Positions 49,329 through 60,930 are shown, counted from the stretch's first letter. The stretch: DNA of 64,000 nt from Arachnopeziza araneosa (GCA_003988855.1 QYAI01000060.1:62001-126000), one strand, 5' to 3'. Program-made: numbers and translations. Notes: a model not told the origin generated them from the letters alone.

Positions 49329-51462
49329 ATGTCTAACGACAGTCGAAGTCATTCAGGTTGTTGGACGTGCCGGGCTCGAAGGAAAAAATGCGACGAAAGT
49401 TTACAGTCTTGCAGAACTTGTGTGTCCTTACAATTGACCTGTTATGGCTACGGCGCAAAGCCTGAGTGGATGGACGGAGGAGCCAAAGAGAAGGCTCAAG
49501 TGGAAGAATTCAAGAAGACCGTGAAACGAGGAACAAAGATTAGAAGGAGATCCAGGCTGGGCAAGCAAAACCAGAGCCAGCGATCATCTCTATCTTCAGT
49601 CAGTTTCACATCTCTGCTTGACATTCCTGGCAGCAAGAGCGCAGCTTTGGCAATCTCTTCAGCATGCTGATGTTTGATCAGCTCCACATAGACGAAAGTA
49701 TCCGCAACGAGTCTGGCTCACGCAACAACGGATTAATGCATTCTGACGACTTTGCATTACTCAGTCCTGTCTCGTTTGATCTTCGAGCCACTTCTACGAT
49801 AAGTGTCGATACACCCCTTACGGCCGAGAACGCTATAGATTGGGGAAATCAAAACTCATCTAATGATGTAGATAATCTCAACTTTAGCTGGGACAATTTT
49901 TTCATGGAGCCGTCCTCGGACGGTAAAAGTTCTGGTTCTTTGATAGATCCACAAGCCTCGACTGAACCGGTTTCAGTTGATGGTTCAACCTTCCAAAATA
50001 CTAGCTTCATATCGATCTGTAGGCTATCTTTCAATAACTTGCGAGGTATGGCCAGGTCGCAGTCACAAAAGTGCTGATTTTATTGTTCTAGTGCACTCCA
50101 CAGCTTTATCACCCGATATCGAAAGTAGCTCTTCCTCATCCCGCCAGTCCTCGCCTTCCAAGCTAGCAGCAATTGGCGTATCTCAACTCGAAGAGTACTT
50201 TCCGAGTCTTGGTCTTCAGGAGCTCGCCGCCATCACGTACTACATCGAAAGGATATTTCCTTTGCAATTCCCGTATCTGGAAACGACCAAGGACAACACG
50301 GTTTGCCACCAAATGTTGAGACTTGCGAGCACTTCCCGAATATGCACTTCCTCTATCTTGAGCCAAGGTATTTATGCTCAGCAGTCTGCACTTCACAGAG
50401 TTGGGCTCAATGGTTTGTCGAATCTGAAAGAATCTGTTGCCTCTTACGACGCTGAATCTCTCCAACAACTGAAACATTCTTTACTTGCCGTCGCCACTGA
50501 TAACGATGCTGATACAAATGCGGCAATGCGCGTGTGCACACTTCTAGATACCACACAGATTATGATATCTAAGGTGAGCGAGTTGAGATTGACATATTCA
50601 GTTGAGCCCAGTTGACCTTTTCACTCAGATTGCTCGTAAAGACAACTCGTGGCCAAACACTATTGGATTATTAGCCAGTTATGAACCGATTGACTTCCGC
50701 CAGGATGCGTACGATAGCTTTCGTTCTCTTTCCGTGTTTCAAAATGCACTGTATTGTCTCGATATATTATGCTCTACTTGCACACATGAGGAACCAAAAT
50801 TTGCTTTTAAGCTCAAGAATAGTCTTTGGGATGAATGTACCGCTGTGCACTTTAACGAAGTAACAGGCTGCGAAAATGCTGCCCTAGACTGTATATTGTC
50901 TATCACAGAGTTATACAGCTGGAAACATAAGGAGGGGTCTAAAGGGACCATAAGCGTCCTTCAGCTTGCAAGACGAGCATTTGAATTGCAAATGAAATTG
51001 GACAAGATCCGGGAAAAGTGTGTCGCGCGTATCAATAACCCCGCAGTGACGGCACAGTCAAGACGAAACAACTGGGTGATAACAAATGTCTTTGCCTGTG
51101 CTGCTTCAGTATACTTGTATACAACTGTCTCTGGGCCTCAGCCAGGGATCGCTGAGACAAAACAAGCAGTTGGAGAAACCATCGAAGCGATAAAGCTCAT
51201 TTCAGATGCCAGTCTCTTGAAGTCGTCAGCTTGGCCAGTGTGTATTGCAGCATCATTGGCAGACGTGGAGCATCAGGATTTCTTCCAACAGTTGGGCATT
51301 GGAGCTTTGGAAGAATATGGTCGTGGTCACAGCATCGTGAGAGCAGTTGACGTGGCTAGAGAGTGTTGGAGATTGCGGAAATCCAGTTCATCGTTGACAA
51401 AACAAGTAGACTGGACGGACGCTATGATCAGTTCTGGGGATATATCTCCCTTCTTATTCTAA
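49329..51462 (+). CDS. Zn2Cys6 fungal transcription factor
   Basis: Four exons: 49329-49598, 49634-50045, 50092-50573 and 50629-51462, giving 665 residues. The N-terminus has a binuclear zinc cluster, CWTCRARRKKCDES..CRTCV..TCYGYG, followed by PEWMDGGAKEKA and a basic stretch KRGTKIRRRSR. The middle and C-terminal parts resemble the fungal-specific regulatory domain of PF11951-type factors (ITYYIERIFPLQFP). Intron 1 would be only 35 bases, unusually short, although it has GTCAGT, CTTGAC and GGCAG signals. An alternative is a longer intron beginning at a weak GTGAAA donor. It is probably the pathway-specific regulator of the downstream UstYa/tyrosinase genes, judged by position only. Confidence 0.8.
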
Positions 51463-51963
51463 CAATAGCATGTAAAGTTCAATGAATGGATAAAACGTAT
51501 GTACTGTGTATGATAAGGCTCAGAAACTCAGACGTAAATACGAATACTTACTCGAGTGGTTGTTAAATCGGCATTGCCTCCTCTTTCAATCTTTACTCAA
51601 AGTCAAGAATGCTCCTTAGCTCTAAGGATACGCATCTACTTAATATCTCTACCAAAGATACCTGGTTTGAACTAGATGTCATCATTTGATTTAATGGCCT
51701 TCTGTTTGAGAAGAAACGCCTCGGTGTTCTTAACGTAAAATTTCGGTAAAGTTTCCAATATTGATCAACTGTTTCGTCTCGCGCTTCCACACTAGTGCGG
51801 CGATCTACCTTTGGAGGTGCTGGTCAGACGTAGTCAAACGCGAAGCGAAGGCGGCACGAGTCGAATGTGACATGCCGCCGCATCGCCTACAGCGAAACGC
51901 TCGAGTATCGGAGTAAGGCAGGCTGTCAAACACGACTGAGTACGCTCTAAGGCTACGTACGCC
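51463..51963. promoter_or_regulatory. Promoter region of UstYa gene 1 with GC-rich inverted repeat
   Basis: About 500 bases between the regulator stop and UstYa gene 1. It contains the inverted pair GGCGGCA (51850-51856) and TGCCGCC (51873-51879), 16 bases apart, flanked by GCGA/TCGC. CGG-type inverted repeats are the usual targets of Zn2Cys6 proteins, and one such protein is encoded immediately upstream. Confidence 0.5.
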
Positions 51964-53166
51964 ATGCAATCTAAGATTGCCACGGAAACAAGCTTTGCCT
52001 CTCAATTGCGGTTTTGCACAATTGATACAGAAGCTTCTATCATGGACGACAATCATTCCAACTACAACGACGACGAGAAATCCTCCGATGGTTGTCGAGA
52101 TGACTCGCAAATCGGGCTGATATCCTCAAAGACCAAGAGCAGAAGAACAAAGTATCCAATCTGCATAACGATAATCATCGTGGCACAATTCGTACTCATC
52201 TTGGTCCTGGGGTTCATTCTAGGAGTTGTCACCGCCAAACATCAATCGCATTCACCGTCTTTGGACTCATCGCATTTTCTGAGCTTAGATGTAGGAATTA
52301 ACTGTGAGCTTCACCAGAACCTTTCTGCTTCTCCATATTGTCAAATAATCCTAGATTCGGAGGTATAGTTTGAGTTTCTCTAACTCCATGAATCAGCTCC
52401 TGCTAGGAAAGCAGTACGCTTTCACGAAAAGACGCTATACGCTCATCGTCCAAGAAATGGACCTTACCTTGGTACGCCAAATGAAGAAATTGATGCCGCA
52501 TGGAAAGAGCTGACCAGACGTATGTGAAATATTCCGTAGTCACCAATATTAGGCAATGAATTTATTGACCAACATCCTTCAATAGCATCCTACATTCTCT
52601 TCACGAAGCAGGAGCTGGACGAATCGAACGTAACATCCATGCAAGCTCCACCACCAAATCGTGACCATTTCGCTACTTTGAACGTGTATCATCACTTGCA
52701 TTGTCTAGTAATATCCCTTATCACTAAAATCATCACGAGTCATTACACGTAAGGTCTCTCAGCTAACACACTCGATCGTACCTTATAGAGAGCGATAAAA
52801 AGATACATATATGCTCCACACTATCATCCGGATGAGCCTCTAGAACAGATCAGGACGGTAGCTTACGGCGATCATCTTGGTAAGACTCCAGTCCTCTTTT
52901 CGTGAATGTGACTAATATATATGTCGAAATCAGACCATTGCGTGGATCTCATACGAGAAAGTATCATGTGTCAGCCTGATTTCTCTCTGGCTCCTTTTGT
53001 GTGGAAGGGCGAAAATCCGAAGACAGTTGAGCAAGGAGGAGAAACTACTCATCAGTGCGTGGATTGGGAGCACTTCGAGGGCTGGACTAAGTCGCGGGCT
53101 TTGGACGTACAAGAGGTATTAAACTATTGGACTGAAGTATCGGGAAAGGCATTTCATGATTCGTAA
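51964..53166 (+). CDS. UstYa/DUF3328 family oxidative cyclisation protein 1
   Basis: Five exons: 51964-52303, 52397-52519, 52586-52707, 52789-52879 and 52934-53166, giving 302 residues. A cytoplasmic N-terminus is followed by one membrane helix (ICITIIIVAQFVLILVLGFILG), then the DUF3328 domain with both hallmark motifs: HHLHC in exon 3 and HCVDLIRESIMC in exon 5. The region between holds GTPNEEIDAAWKEL, typical of the family. A second ATG at 52042 has the better context (A at -3, G at +4) and would remove 26 residues. Family knowledge: UstYa-type proteins are required for oxidative macrocyclisation of dikaritin RiPPs and also act in the NRPS-made cyclochlorotine pathway. It is the first of three such genes here. 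Confidence 0.87.
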
Positions 53167-53525
53167 GAATGTGGATAGTCCAAGTAAAGGTATTCAGACT
53201 AGACCAAGCTTCTCAAAAGGAGGGGTTAGAACACGTGACTTTATCTCGCTCTTAAATTTAAACCTCATCTCATCTGCTCTTGACAACATATCGTTGTCAT
53301 TCTTGGCCAGACAGCTCAAGGTCATTTATACCAAACCAAGTGCACAGTCAAATCCTTTCTGCATAGTTTCATGATACTGCTTTTTATCACGACAGGCTCC
53401 AGAACAAGCAATCGTGTCAGTATGCATGAAGCCATTTTGCTCCGCAGGAAGACCAGCATTTAATTCTGCCCCAAACGATCCTGAATGATAACGGAATATG
53501 TTCAAATCTCCTGAAATTATCAACT
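53167..53525. other. Intergenic, no gene seen
   Basis: 359 bases between UstYa gene 1 and the S28 peptidase. Checked for a repeat-bearing precursor peptide; none seen. A minus-strand frame (53326-53523) lacks an ATG start and any motif. Confidence 0.45.
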
Positions 53526-55304
53526 ATGCTTTCTATACTCCTGCTACTCCTAAATGCATTGCGGTTGCGGCTCGCTGCGACACTGTTTGATGAAGAAAAA
53601 CCTTTAGCTGCGACTATCGAGATTCCAGTCGATCATTTCAACACATCCGACACGCGTACATACATGAATCATTATTTGTTGTATGATTCCTACTACGAAA
53701 AAGGCGGACCTGTGTTCTTTTACGATGGTGGAGAAGCCGGTATCCCCAAGGGCCAAACAAAAGGATCTCAACATGGCATAAAGGAGATCTTTGCACCTGT
53801 GCAATTGGCTCGCAAATATGGTGGTATGGTCATAATATGGGAACATAGATTTTATGGGTCAAGTTTACCATTCGAAGTCGATCCCATTAGCGGTCATATG
53901 TTAGAGGAAGAAGACGCGTACAAATACCTCACAAATGAGCAAGCATTGCAAGATGCTGTATTCTTCGCGATGCATTTTTCTCCTCCAGGGCACAACAGTC
54001 ATCACCGAGAGTTACTAAGAGCCCAGAATACTCCGTGGATTTGGATCGGAGCAAGTTATGCGGGATCCAGAGCTGCAATGATACGTCAGCGCAATCCTGA
54101 CGTTTTCTTTGCGAGTTGGGCATCCAGCGCGCCCGTTGAGATTGTGGTAGATGGGTCTGTCTATTGGAATGTTGTTGAGCAGAGCTTGCCTCGCAATTGC
54201 TCGGCCGATGTGCATGCGGCTATTACATACGCCGATACAATCTTATTGTCCGGATCTTCCTCCAGCGTTGCGCTGCTCCATCGGGCTGTCTCTTTTGTCA
54301 AAGCTGGTGATTCGTTTGACCGCAGCTTCAACTTTGAGGGTTCACATGAACCCAACGATATGGACCACTTGACTATTGCTACCGTTCTCTCATACCCCTT
54401 CCTGGGCAGCAGACTTAGCTTCCAGTTCTATGGTCTTGAACTCGCCATGCGAGATTTCTGTGAGCATCTTGAAAAATGGAATCCGAAGTCTTTCCCAGGA
54501 TTCAATATCTCCTCGCCGCCTTCCTCACTCTTCAATAATTCCGACGATTCAGATCCTACTTCTGCGGGCGTGGCCTCAACATACGGCAGCGAATCGGCAT
54601 TCTACGCATATATCTATGCAATGGTCATCAAACGCAAGACGGACTCTGTTGGGTTGCACAAAACCTTCATCAGTGAGAAGCGAATTGAAAGAGCGCCTGT
54701 GGATAGAGTATCTTGGGCGTGGCAACTCTGCACCGAGTTCGGCGGTTTCCAGGTTTCTCAAGCCACAAATATTTCGAACCCCGAGACAAATCTTATTTCA
54801 AGATTCCTGAATATCAGCTCAACATTGCGAACATTCTGCCACGCACAGTTCCCGTATGCACCAAAGCTTCCTAATGTGCAGGCTGTGGGGAAGTATGGTG
54901 GGTGGAAGATGGCTCCGAGTAGAGTAATGTGGACGAATGGCCAGTTGGATCCATTCAGAACGTTAGGAGTTCATGCAGACCGAAAGATCAATCCAAGGGC
55001 TATGGAGAGGGAAACAACAAAGGTTGTGCCGCAATGTGATAATGAGCATAGATTCGTTGTCGAAAACGAAATTTTTGGCATCCAATACGAAGGTGCGGTT
55101 CATGCTAAGGATATACGACGGCCCAAAGATGGTAATGGTCCTGGGTGCGGTACTGGTAGTCCTGTCGATGAAGGCCTGAAGCTGTTTGGAGCGGCGCTGG
55201 ACATCTGGTTTAAGTGTTTTGCAGGCCGCCTAGGAACATCGGAAGTGGAAGAGTCGAGTGATTCTGTAAGCAACCCAGACTCGGACAGTAGGCTTGGCCT
55301 TTAG
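53526..55304 (+). CDS. Secreted serine carboxypeptidase-like S28 peptidase
   Basis: Intronless, 592 residues. A signal peptide (MLSILLLLLNALRLRLAA) precedes a mature part opening with FDEEKPL..IPVDHFN..YMNHYL, typical of S28. Catalytic residues are visible: nucleophile Ser in GASYAGSRA, Asp in TNGQLDPF and His in GAVHAKD. The S28 motif WEHRFYGSSLP is present. The family (lysosomal Pro-X carboxypeptidase, DPP2, fungal prolyl peptidases) cleaves after proline in short peptides. In a UstYa/tyrosinase cluster it could process or trim a RiPP precursor. It is alternatively a general extracellular peptidase. The C-terminus has an acidic Ser-rich tail. Confidence 0.88.
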   Translation: MLSILLLLLNALRLRLAATLFDEEKPLAATIEIPVDHFNTSDTRTYMNHYLLYDSYYEKGGPVFFYDGGEAGIPKGQTKGSQHGIKEIFAPVQLARKYGGMVIIWEHRFYGSSLPFEVDPISGHMLEEEDAYKYLTNEQALQDAVFFAMHFSPPGHNSHHRELLRAQNTPWIWIGASYAGSRAAMIRQRNPDVFFASWASSAPVEIVVDGSVYWNVVEQSLPRNCSADVHAAITYADTILLSGSSSSVALLHRAVSFVKAGDSFDRSFNFEGSHEPNDMDHLTIATVLSYPFLGSRLSFQFYGLELAMRDFCEHLEKWNPKSFPGFNISSPPSSLFNNSDDSDPTSAGVASTYGSESAFYAYIYAMVIKRKTDSVGLHKTFISEKRIERAPVDRVSWAWQLCTEFGGFQVSQATNISNPETNLISRFLNISSTLRTFCHAQFPYAPKLPNVQAVGKYGGWKMAPSRVMWTNGQLDPFRTLGVHADRKINPRAMERETTKVVPQCDNEHRFVVENEIFGIQYEGAVHAKDIRRPKDGNGPGCGTGSPVDEGLKLFGAALDIWFKCFAGRLGTSEVEESSDSVSNPDSDSRLGL

Positions 55305-55770
55305 GTCAGATATTGGATATTATAGGAAGCCCCCCAGCCGACGATGTTTTGCAGTTGTGACATTGCAACAGTATCCGGGAAAGTTGTTGTTCAATCTGCC
55401 TACGTCTCCATTGCATAGAGATTCTGCAATTGTACGTTGGAGAACATATGGCAAAAATCTCCAAGTAATAGTACATGTCTAGTGGCACATTGGCTTGAGA
55501 ACAAGTAGTTTGTATGACAAAACATGTTACCTACCCGTCGTCTTGATATTTGAAAATTGCTTATGGCACAGAATGGGGCATAAGATCTCTCAATGAACAT
55601 TTCTTTTATCAAGGTTAATAGGAAACCGTTATTACTTTGTGGGAACAAGCCGCATTTTGCATTTCTTTTTCTACAGTTCAATATTTTGAACACAGCCTGG
55701 TGAGATATAATTATTTCTATTCAACTCAATTGATAAGTTCGCAACTTCCCCTGTCCTGATGTGTTTCTTC
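55305..55770. other. Convergent 3' intergenic region
   Basis: 466 AT-rich bases between the converging S28 and UstYa gene 2 stops. No gene, no tandem repeat, no precursor-like frame. Confidence 0.45.
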
Positions 55771-56866
55771 TCAATGTTCTCCTTCGTTTGACGCTTTATG
55801 CTGCGCGTGCTTTACTAGCCATTCCTGCGTATGCGGTGTACCAAAAGGCTCAACATAATCTGGCAGATCGTGATGATTCTCGTTTGTCCACGAGAAGAGT
55901 GCGTCACTATTCCTGCACACATGCATCTGGCCATTCGGTAATCCAGGCCATGGTTTATCCAGCGGTATGAGCGTCGGGTCGAGGAAGCATTGAAGAGCTT
56001 GCCGTACAGCTTCAACGCAGTGCAGGATGTGATCCCAGATGATCGGGTCTTGGTCTGGCAGGGTGCCATTCTGTTGGTATATCACATCTCTAAGTACGGA
56101 CTGAGACAGGAGCGTTAGCTTGGCTCAGTTTTACTGTGGAATACACAGCCAATTAATGGCAGAACATACAAGACAGTGAATCTGATGAAACCCCGCCACG
56201 ATATAGTGGTACTTGGATGGATCATCTTTGGTTGGAGTTGCACCTCGGTCCAAACCGTGCTGGACTTGAAATTCGTGGGTAACAGAAACGGCACCCCCGC
56301 TTTCTAATTTCGGAACAAGGTTAGATCATGTTCCTAGATGTGAATAATTGAGCTATTACTTACTTGGAAAGTAGTTATCCCAATGCTCATCTGCATACCG
56401 ATACTCACCAACTACTTCACTCTCTTGAAGATCTTCCCAGTCATGGCTCATCGGCATGTATATCTTGCGAGCGTCATGCTCATCGAGATCTAGTTCAAGG
56501 TAGAGTCAGTAAAGGTGCGAACCCCCAGAGACTTCAAGAGAAGAAAAGCTCACAGTAATCCTGCTCCACTGGCCCTGGAGCTACCGAGCTTACTGTCTGC
56601 GGGCTATTATTCTTCTCAGAACTCGTCCAATACCATGCAATATTGGTTGCCAGAAGCGTCAAGGTTAAGAAGACGGTGACAAGTTTGTATGTTCTCAATC
56701 CGGAAGACTTGTACATTCGGCTGTCAAAGTAATCCTCCCTTTCCTTGTTGTTCTCACTGCTGATTGAGTCTGAGCGACCGTCAAGCAATCTTTCTGAGTC
56801 TGCGTTGCTTTCGGATGTGTCCATACTGGGTACAGCGCTATAAGATTTTCTTCCGGAGTCAACCAT
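55771..56866 (-). CDS. UstYa/DUF3328 family protein 2
   Basis: Four exons: 56866-56554, 56489-56364, 56303-56170 and 56100-55771, giving 300 residues. The start is the ATG giving MVDSGRKSYSAVPSMD; the frame is open further upstream without an ATG. One membrane helix (LVTVFLTLTLLATNIAWYW) lies near residue 75. The DUF3328 motifs are HQIHC at the end of exon 3 and WDHILHCVEAVRQALQC in exon 4. The region HGLDRGATPTKDDPSKYHYIVAGFH precedes the first motif. It diverges from UstYa gene 3 across 382 bases with a perfect GC-rich inverted repeat. The role is inferred as Cu- or haem-independent oxidative cyclisation with the tyrosinase; the chemistry of the family is only partly understood. Confidence 0.86.
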
Positions 56867-57248
56867 ATTTGCGCTCGATATACACCTTATCTCTAATTTG
56901 GAGTGATTGAGAAAATTATAGTCGTCCACCTCGTCAAGTTCTCAGCGTGCCTAACGAAACTGGCGGGAAAATGAACACTAGAGGTTGTTTAGCTGAGCTG
57001 CATATTCCTGCCGCCACAACTTTTGTTGGCGAGCCGCGGCATGCTTGACTTGCAGCCGAAATCGGCTCGCCCTCCTATTTTTGCACAAGTTTTTTGCTTC
57101 GCAAATTCCCTACGTTATGTTTAGCGTACCACTTCACTCCTCTTTTCTTCGTCCATTCACCGTATTCTCATTTTACTATCACTGTGTGGCTTATTATCCA
57201 GAGCTTCTTGAGTTTGACTTTTCGCTCGAGTTTCAACTCAATCATACA
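56867..57248. promoter_or_regulatory. Divergent promoter between UstYa genes 2 and 3
   Basis: 382 bases. It holds a perfect 9-bp inverted repeat, GGCGAGCCG (57028-57036) and CGGCTCGCC (57063-57071), with a 26-base loop that also includes the palindrome CCGCGG (57034-57039). This is a good candidate site for the cluster Zn2Cys6 regulator. Confidence 0.55.
57028..57071. promoter_or_regulatory. 9-bp perfect inverted repeat, CGG-type
   Basis: Arms at 57028-57036 and 57063-57071 are exact reverse complements and contain CCG/CGG triplets, the half-site recognised by zinc-cluster regulators. Confidence 0.5.
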
Positions 57249-58037
57249 ATGAATTCCTCCATACATTCATACTTGAATTGGTTGAGAGGAAGTTACCAAC
57301 CATTATCTAGAGGTGTGCCGGATGATATACCTTCCAGGGAGTTAGAGGAGGAGAGTTCCGACACAGACGAGAAACCAAGCACCAGAATCTCCCAAGCTAT
57401 CAGAGCTCACTGGTTATCGCTTCTCAACCTCTTTCTCTTCGCCACTCAACTTGTGTTTTTGATCTCAAGCATAAGTGGTCAGTTTTCGAAGTCGTCACAT
57501 ATGGTCGATACGCAGTTTGGAAGAAATTTCGATTATATGTCCCTGGATCACAAATTTGATGAGTTGTGGGATGGTGAAGCAGTAGAGAAGGCAGGTGGTT
57601 TTCTACTTAAAGAGCACGGAGGTAGATTCGCAGAAAAGGAGCATGGTGTCATTACTATGTGAGTATTCTAACCATGCCTTCAAAATTCATGGGCCCTTAC
57701 TGAGTTTTTAGGTTCCATCAACTCCATTGTCTCCGATCGGTACGGAAAGCACTTCAGGCCGGAAGAGAAAGGAAGTATGTGGCTTTAGATTGGACAACGG
57801 ATAGACACTGGCCACATTGTCTTTGGTATCTCCGTCAGGTAAGAAGTGAAGTCACGTAAACCTCATAATCGGCACGTAGCTGATTGTTCGCAGTCGATAT
57901 TATGTGAGGCCAATGGTTATATCGAGAGAGAAACATCGTGGAATGGAACCTCTGGCTTTGTTGATGGAGCTGATGATGTGAGGTCGTGTGGCAAACCAGA
58001 AGTCTTGTATAAACTCTTTGACGAGAAACCTAAATAG
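57249..58037 (+). CDS. UstYa/DUF3328 family protein 3
   Basis: Three exons: 57249-57658, 57712-57838 and 57894-58037, giving 226 residues. The start ATG gives MNSSIHSYLNWLRGSYQPL; open frame upstream has no better-supported start. A membrane helix LLNLFLFATQLVFLISS is followed by a short ectodomain with MFHQLHCLRSVRKAL (first motif, split by intron 1) and HCLWYLRQSILCEANGY (second motif, split by intron 2). The C-terminal segment GYIERETSWNGTSGFVDG resembles members that form heterodimers with larger partners in dikaritin pathways. It lies head to head with UstYa gene 2 and tail to head with the tyrosinase. Confidence 0.86.
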
Positions 58038-58527
58038 GAAAATTGTTTCTAGAGTGATACTTGTCTTTGAGTCTGCTAGGGTTTCGAGCATAGCCTGCGC
58101 ATTCACAAATCATCGTATTTTAATCCGACCCGTGGATATTGCTCAAGAAACAGTGGCACATATAGTAATGTCAACCTATCAAAAACTCAAAACTCTACAG
58201 AAGAGCCCCAGATCATGCCGGCGGTGGTGCCAGAACAGTAATTATTCTCAATTCAGGAATGTCTAGTCGCGTATCGAGACAACCTTGGTAATAGAATCTA
58301 ATCTCATCCGTCTCGAGTTACTGCATGTATGTTCCGCGTATCGAGACATCCTCGGTAATAGAATCTGATCTTATCCGTCTCGAGTTACTGCATGTGTATT
58401 CCCTGCTGATCTTCCTTCGCGCGCCAGCAATCCTAAGCGGAAAGTCTCCATAGTATGAGGACAACACGATTGAAGAGTACGAAGATGTCTGTAGCCTTCT
58501 TGGGTATTCTGTCTATTGCCAACGAGA
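58038..58527. other. Intergenic, contains 67-bp tandem repeat
   Basis: 490 bases between UstYa gene 3 and the tyrosinase. A tandem repeat is listed separately. A small ORF near 58454 runs 32 codons into the tyrosinase start region and has no recognised motif. Confidence 0.45.
58269..58402 (+). repeat. 67-bp tandem repeat, two copies
   Basis: Units 58269-58335 and 58336-58402 are nearly identical (about six differences). The unit length is not a multiple of three and stops occur in the frames checked, so it is not a repeated peptide core. It lies 126-259 bases upstream of the tyrosinase start and could be a duplicated promoter segment. Confidence 0.7.
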
Positions 58528-59814
58528 ATGCACATATATCAAAGCACACCTAAATGGTTTCAGATGCATTTCTTACAACCGCGATGGCGGGATGAGAAGA
58601 AGAACAATTTACGAGGTAGTACAGGATCAATCCGAGCATGGTTTCAACGAACGGTCGCAATCTCAATGCTGAGTTTGCTTGTTTTTGGTATGCTCGCTGT
58701 GAGCGCCAGTGTCTTCGGTTTCGTGAAAGTTGAGAAAGCTTCATCTCGCGGCAAATGCTTGAATCCTCGACAAAGGATGGAATGGAGGAGTTTACTGCTG
58801 AAAGAGAAGATGAGATATATTGAAGCAGTACAATGTCTCGAAAATACTCGCTCAACATTGACTGGGAAAGGGTCATTATACGACGATTTCGTATACGTTC
58901 ACATGTGGGCTGGGCAGAATAGTAGGTTGTAATCTGAAATTCTCCAACATCAACTGATATATGATAGCGCACGCGGCAGCTTCATTTCTTCCCTGGCATC
59001 GGGCTTTTCTTCATATCTATGAGTCTATTCTTCACCAGCAATGTGGATATACAGGTGTATTACCGTGGGAGCACCCTAGATGCAATGATACTTCTGCTGA
59101 AACCAAACAGATACTGGGCGTGGGATCTTGATTGGAAAGATCTGGCAAGCTCTTCAATATGGGACCCGATCGAAGGTTTTGGTGGGGATGGTGACATAAA
59201 TGGAATACCCACGCCAGGTGCGGGACGGTGCGTGATTGACGGTCCCTTTAAAAACTCACAACGACTCTACTTCGATAGAAAAGTCTACCCACATTGCCTA
59301 GGACGAGGCTTCATACACTTTGAATCTCAAAAACAAGGTATGATAGATGGGTACTGGTTCAGACCCGAGCAGATGGGACGTTTAAGGCGGAGCACTACAT
59401 ATAACGAGATTCGAGAATTGATCGAAGCAACAACTCATAATGCATTGCATTGGGGGGTAGGGGGGGACTTTACATCCTTTACCGCGGGAAATGGTACGTG
59501 GAAACTTTTGTTACCCCTTGAGAGCATTCATGCTTTGAATATATTCTTGGCAACGAATACTAAACACGCAATGGTCAGATCCAATCTTTTTCCTACATCA
59601 CGGTCAGTTGGATAAACTATGGTGGGATTGGCAACAAGGTGAAATTCCAGCGCGTTGGGAAGAGTACGAGGGGAAGTCTTTCAACACAACTGAAGGATCT
59701 GATGTGCCGGGTACATTGGATGATAAGTTGACTTTCATGGGATTGTGGGAAGACATTCCAATTTCTCAAGTAATGCGCGCGGATGGTGGGCTGCTTTGTT
59801 ATAGATACGTATAG
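58528..59814 (+). CDS. Membrane-anchored tyrosinase (UstQ-like)
   Basis: Four exons: 58528-58921, 58968-59064, 59111-59493 and 59579-59814, giving 369 residues. The N-terminal helix AISMLSLLVFGMLAVSASVFGFV precedes NPRQRMEWRSLLLKEKMRYIEAV, typical of the UstQ group. CuA ligands are His in VHMWAG, QNTH and FLPWHRAF; CuB ligands are in THNALHWG and FFLHHGQLDKLWWDW. All expected copper His residues appear present once spliced. UstQ-type tyrosinases hydroxylate or oxidise the core Tyr of dikaritins. A further in-frame ATG at 58564 is an alternative start. It lies between three UstYa genes and two sulfotransferase-type genes, which supports a phenol-modifying pathway. Confidence 0.87.
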
Positions 59815-59976
59815 AGTCTTTCAAAAGGTTTAAGTGTGAACGTCTGTGTGCAAACGTATAATACAGGCAATGGCACTTGAGAAAATATCGGACAGTAATA
59901 GTTTCATGAACGTTTTACATACAAAAGGTATTTCTGTCAATATATCTAAGTATATGGATTCAGTAACATCTATACT

Positions 59977-60930
59977 TTACCATATGTGAGTCAAGTACAC
60001 CAAGAACGCGAAGATTACCAAGCATGCCAAAGTCTTCAACCCCCATCTGAACGCTACATTGGCCATTTGTTTCCTGTTCCTAGTTTTGCATCTTGTCACA
60101 AAACTAGCCGAATCATTGATGTTGGGAAACGGTACACCGATCGGGATTTCGTCGCCCAAGAATTCACACAAAGGTCCCCATCCTTCGCTGATCTTGTACT
60201 CGAGAAGGCTTTCAGGGGGTACAATGTCTCGAATTTCACTATAGTAGTTGTGAAATATACGTTTTGCATTCTGTGGGAAGTCTCCCTCCCAGAAAGTATC
60301 GAAGAACAGTTGTAGCATGGGGTGATAATAGGAAGATGCCCAGTCGAATCGAGATAACCAGCGAAGTTCAGGCTCAGAAACACGCCATTGTATTGTCTTT
60401 AATGAGGAGCTTAACTCATCATTAGCTAATGTTGCATTCTGTTTTAAGGCTGAATTCAGTAGCAAGACCTATCTTGAACTTACAGATACCAAGAATTCAC
60501 ATCACGATTAAGTAAAACTACTTTCGCATTGGGATATGCTTGGATCAACTCAGCACCAAAAACGCTGGCGGGCCAATCGCAGACTGCCTACCTCGCATAG
60601 TTGTTAATTTCACTCCAGTCTCGATTATCTCACAATTGGTGAAAATCCTCACCTGGCAATGACCTAATAGTTTGTCCCACGAGTCTTTCCCAAAATAACC
60701 TTGCCCAAGATACTTTGCCGCAAAAGCTTCACTCCACATGGAAGAGTCTGGAGGATTCTCAACACTTGCTGACATCATGTGGTATGTATCAAGATACCCA
60801 AGACGTTTGAGTGCGGCTCGCATTGCTAACCCGATGTCGGTAAACTGCTTGATCAAATACAAATTAGATAGTAGAAGGTTCACTTACACGCTGTACCTGT
60901 TCTACCAAGTCCAAGAACCAAAACTTTCAT
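59977..60930 (-). CDS. P-loop sulfotransferase-like protein with C-terminal membrane helix
   Basis: Four exons: 60930-60888, 60825-60653, 60587-60484 and 60409-59977, giving 250 residues. The N-terminus MKVLVLGLGRTGTASMRAALKRLGY carries the P-loop typical of the fungal sulfotransferase family PF17784. It is followed by DWPASVFGAELIQAYPNAKVVLLNRDVNSWY, the second family signature. The C-terminus has one helix (LACLVIFAFLVYLTHIW). The splice joining exons 3 and 4 was chosen because it alone keeps frame (intron 60410-60483). True sulfotransfer activity is not established for most of this family. It diverges from the ASST-family gene across 573 bases. Confidence 0.82.

Noticed and set aside
50574..50601. 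28-base intron in the Zn2Cys6 gene
   Set aside because: Too short to splice; an acceptor at 50627-50628 with a pyrimidine tract gives a normal 55-base intron in the same frame.
58269..58402. 67-bp tandem repeat considered as repeated precursor cores
   Set aside because: Unit length is not divisible by three and stops interrupt the frames examined on both strands.
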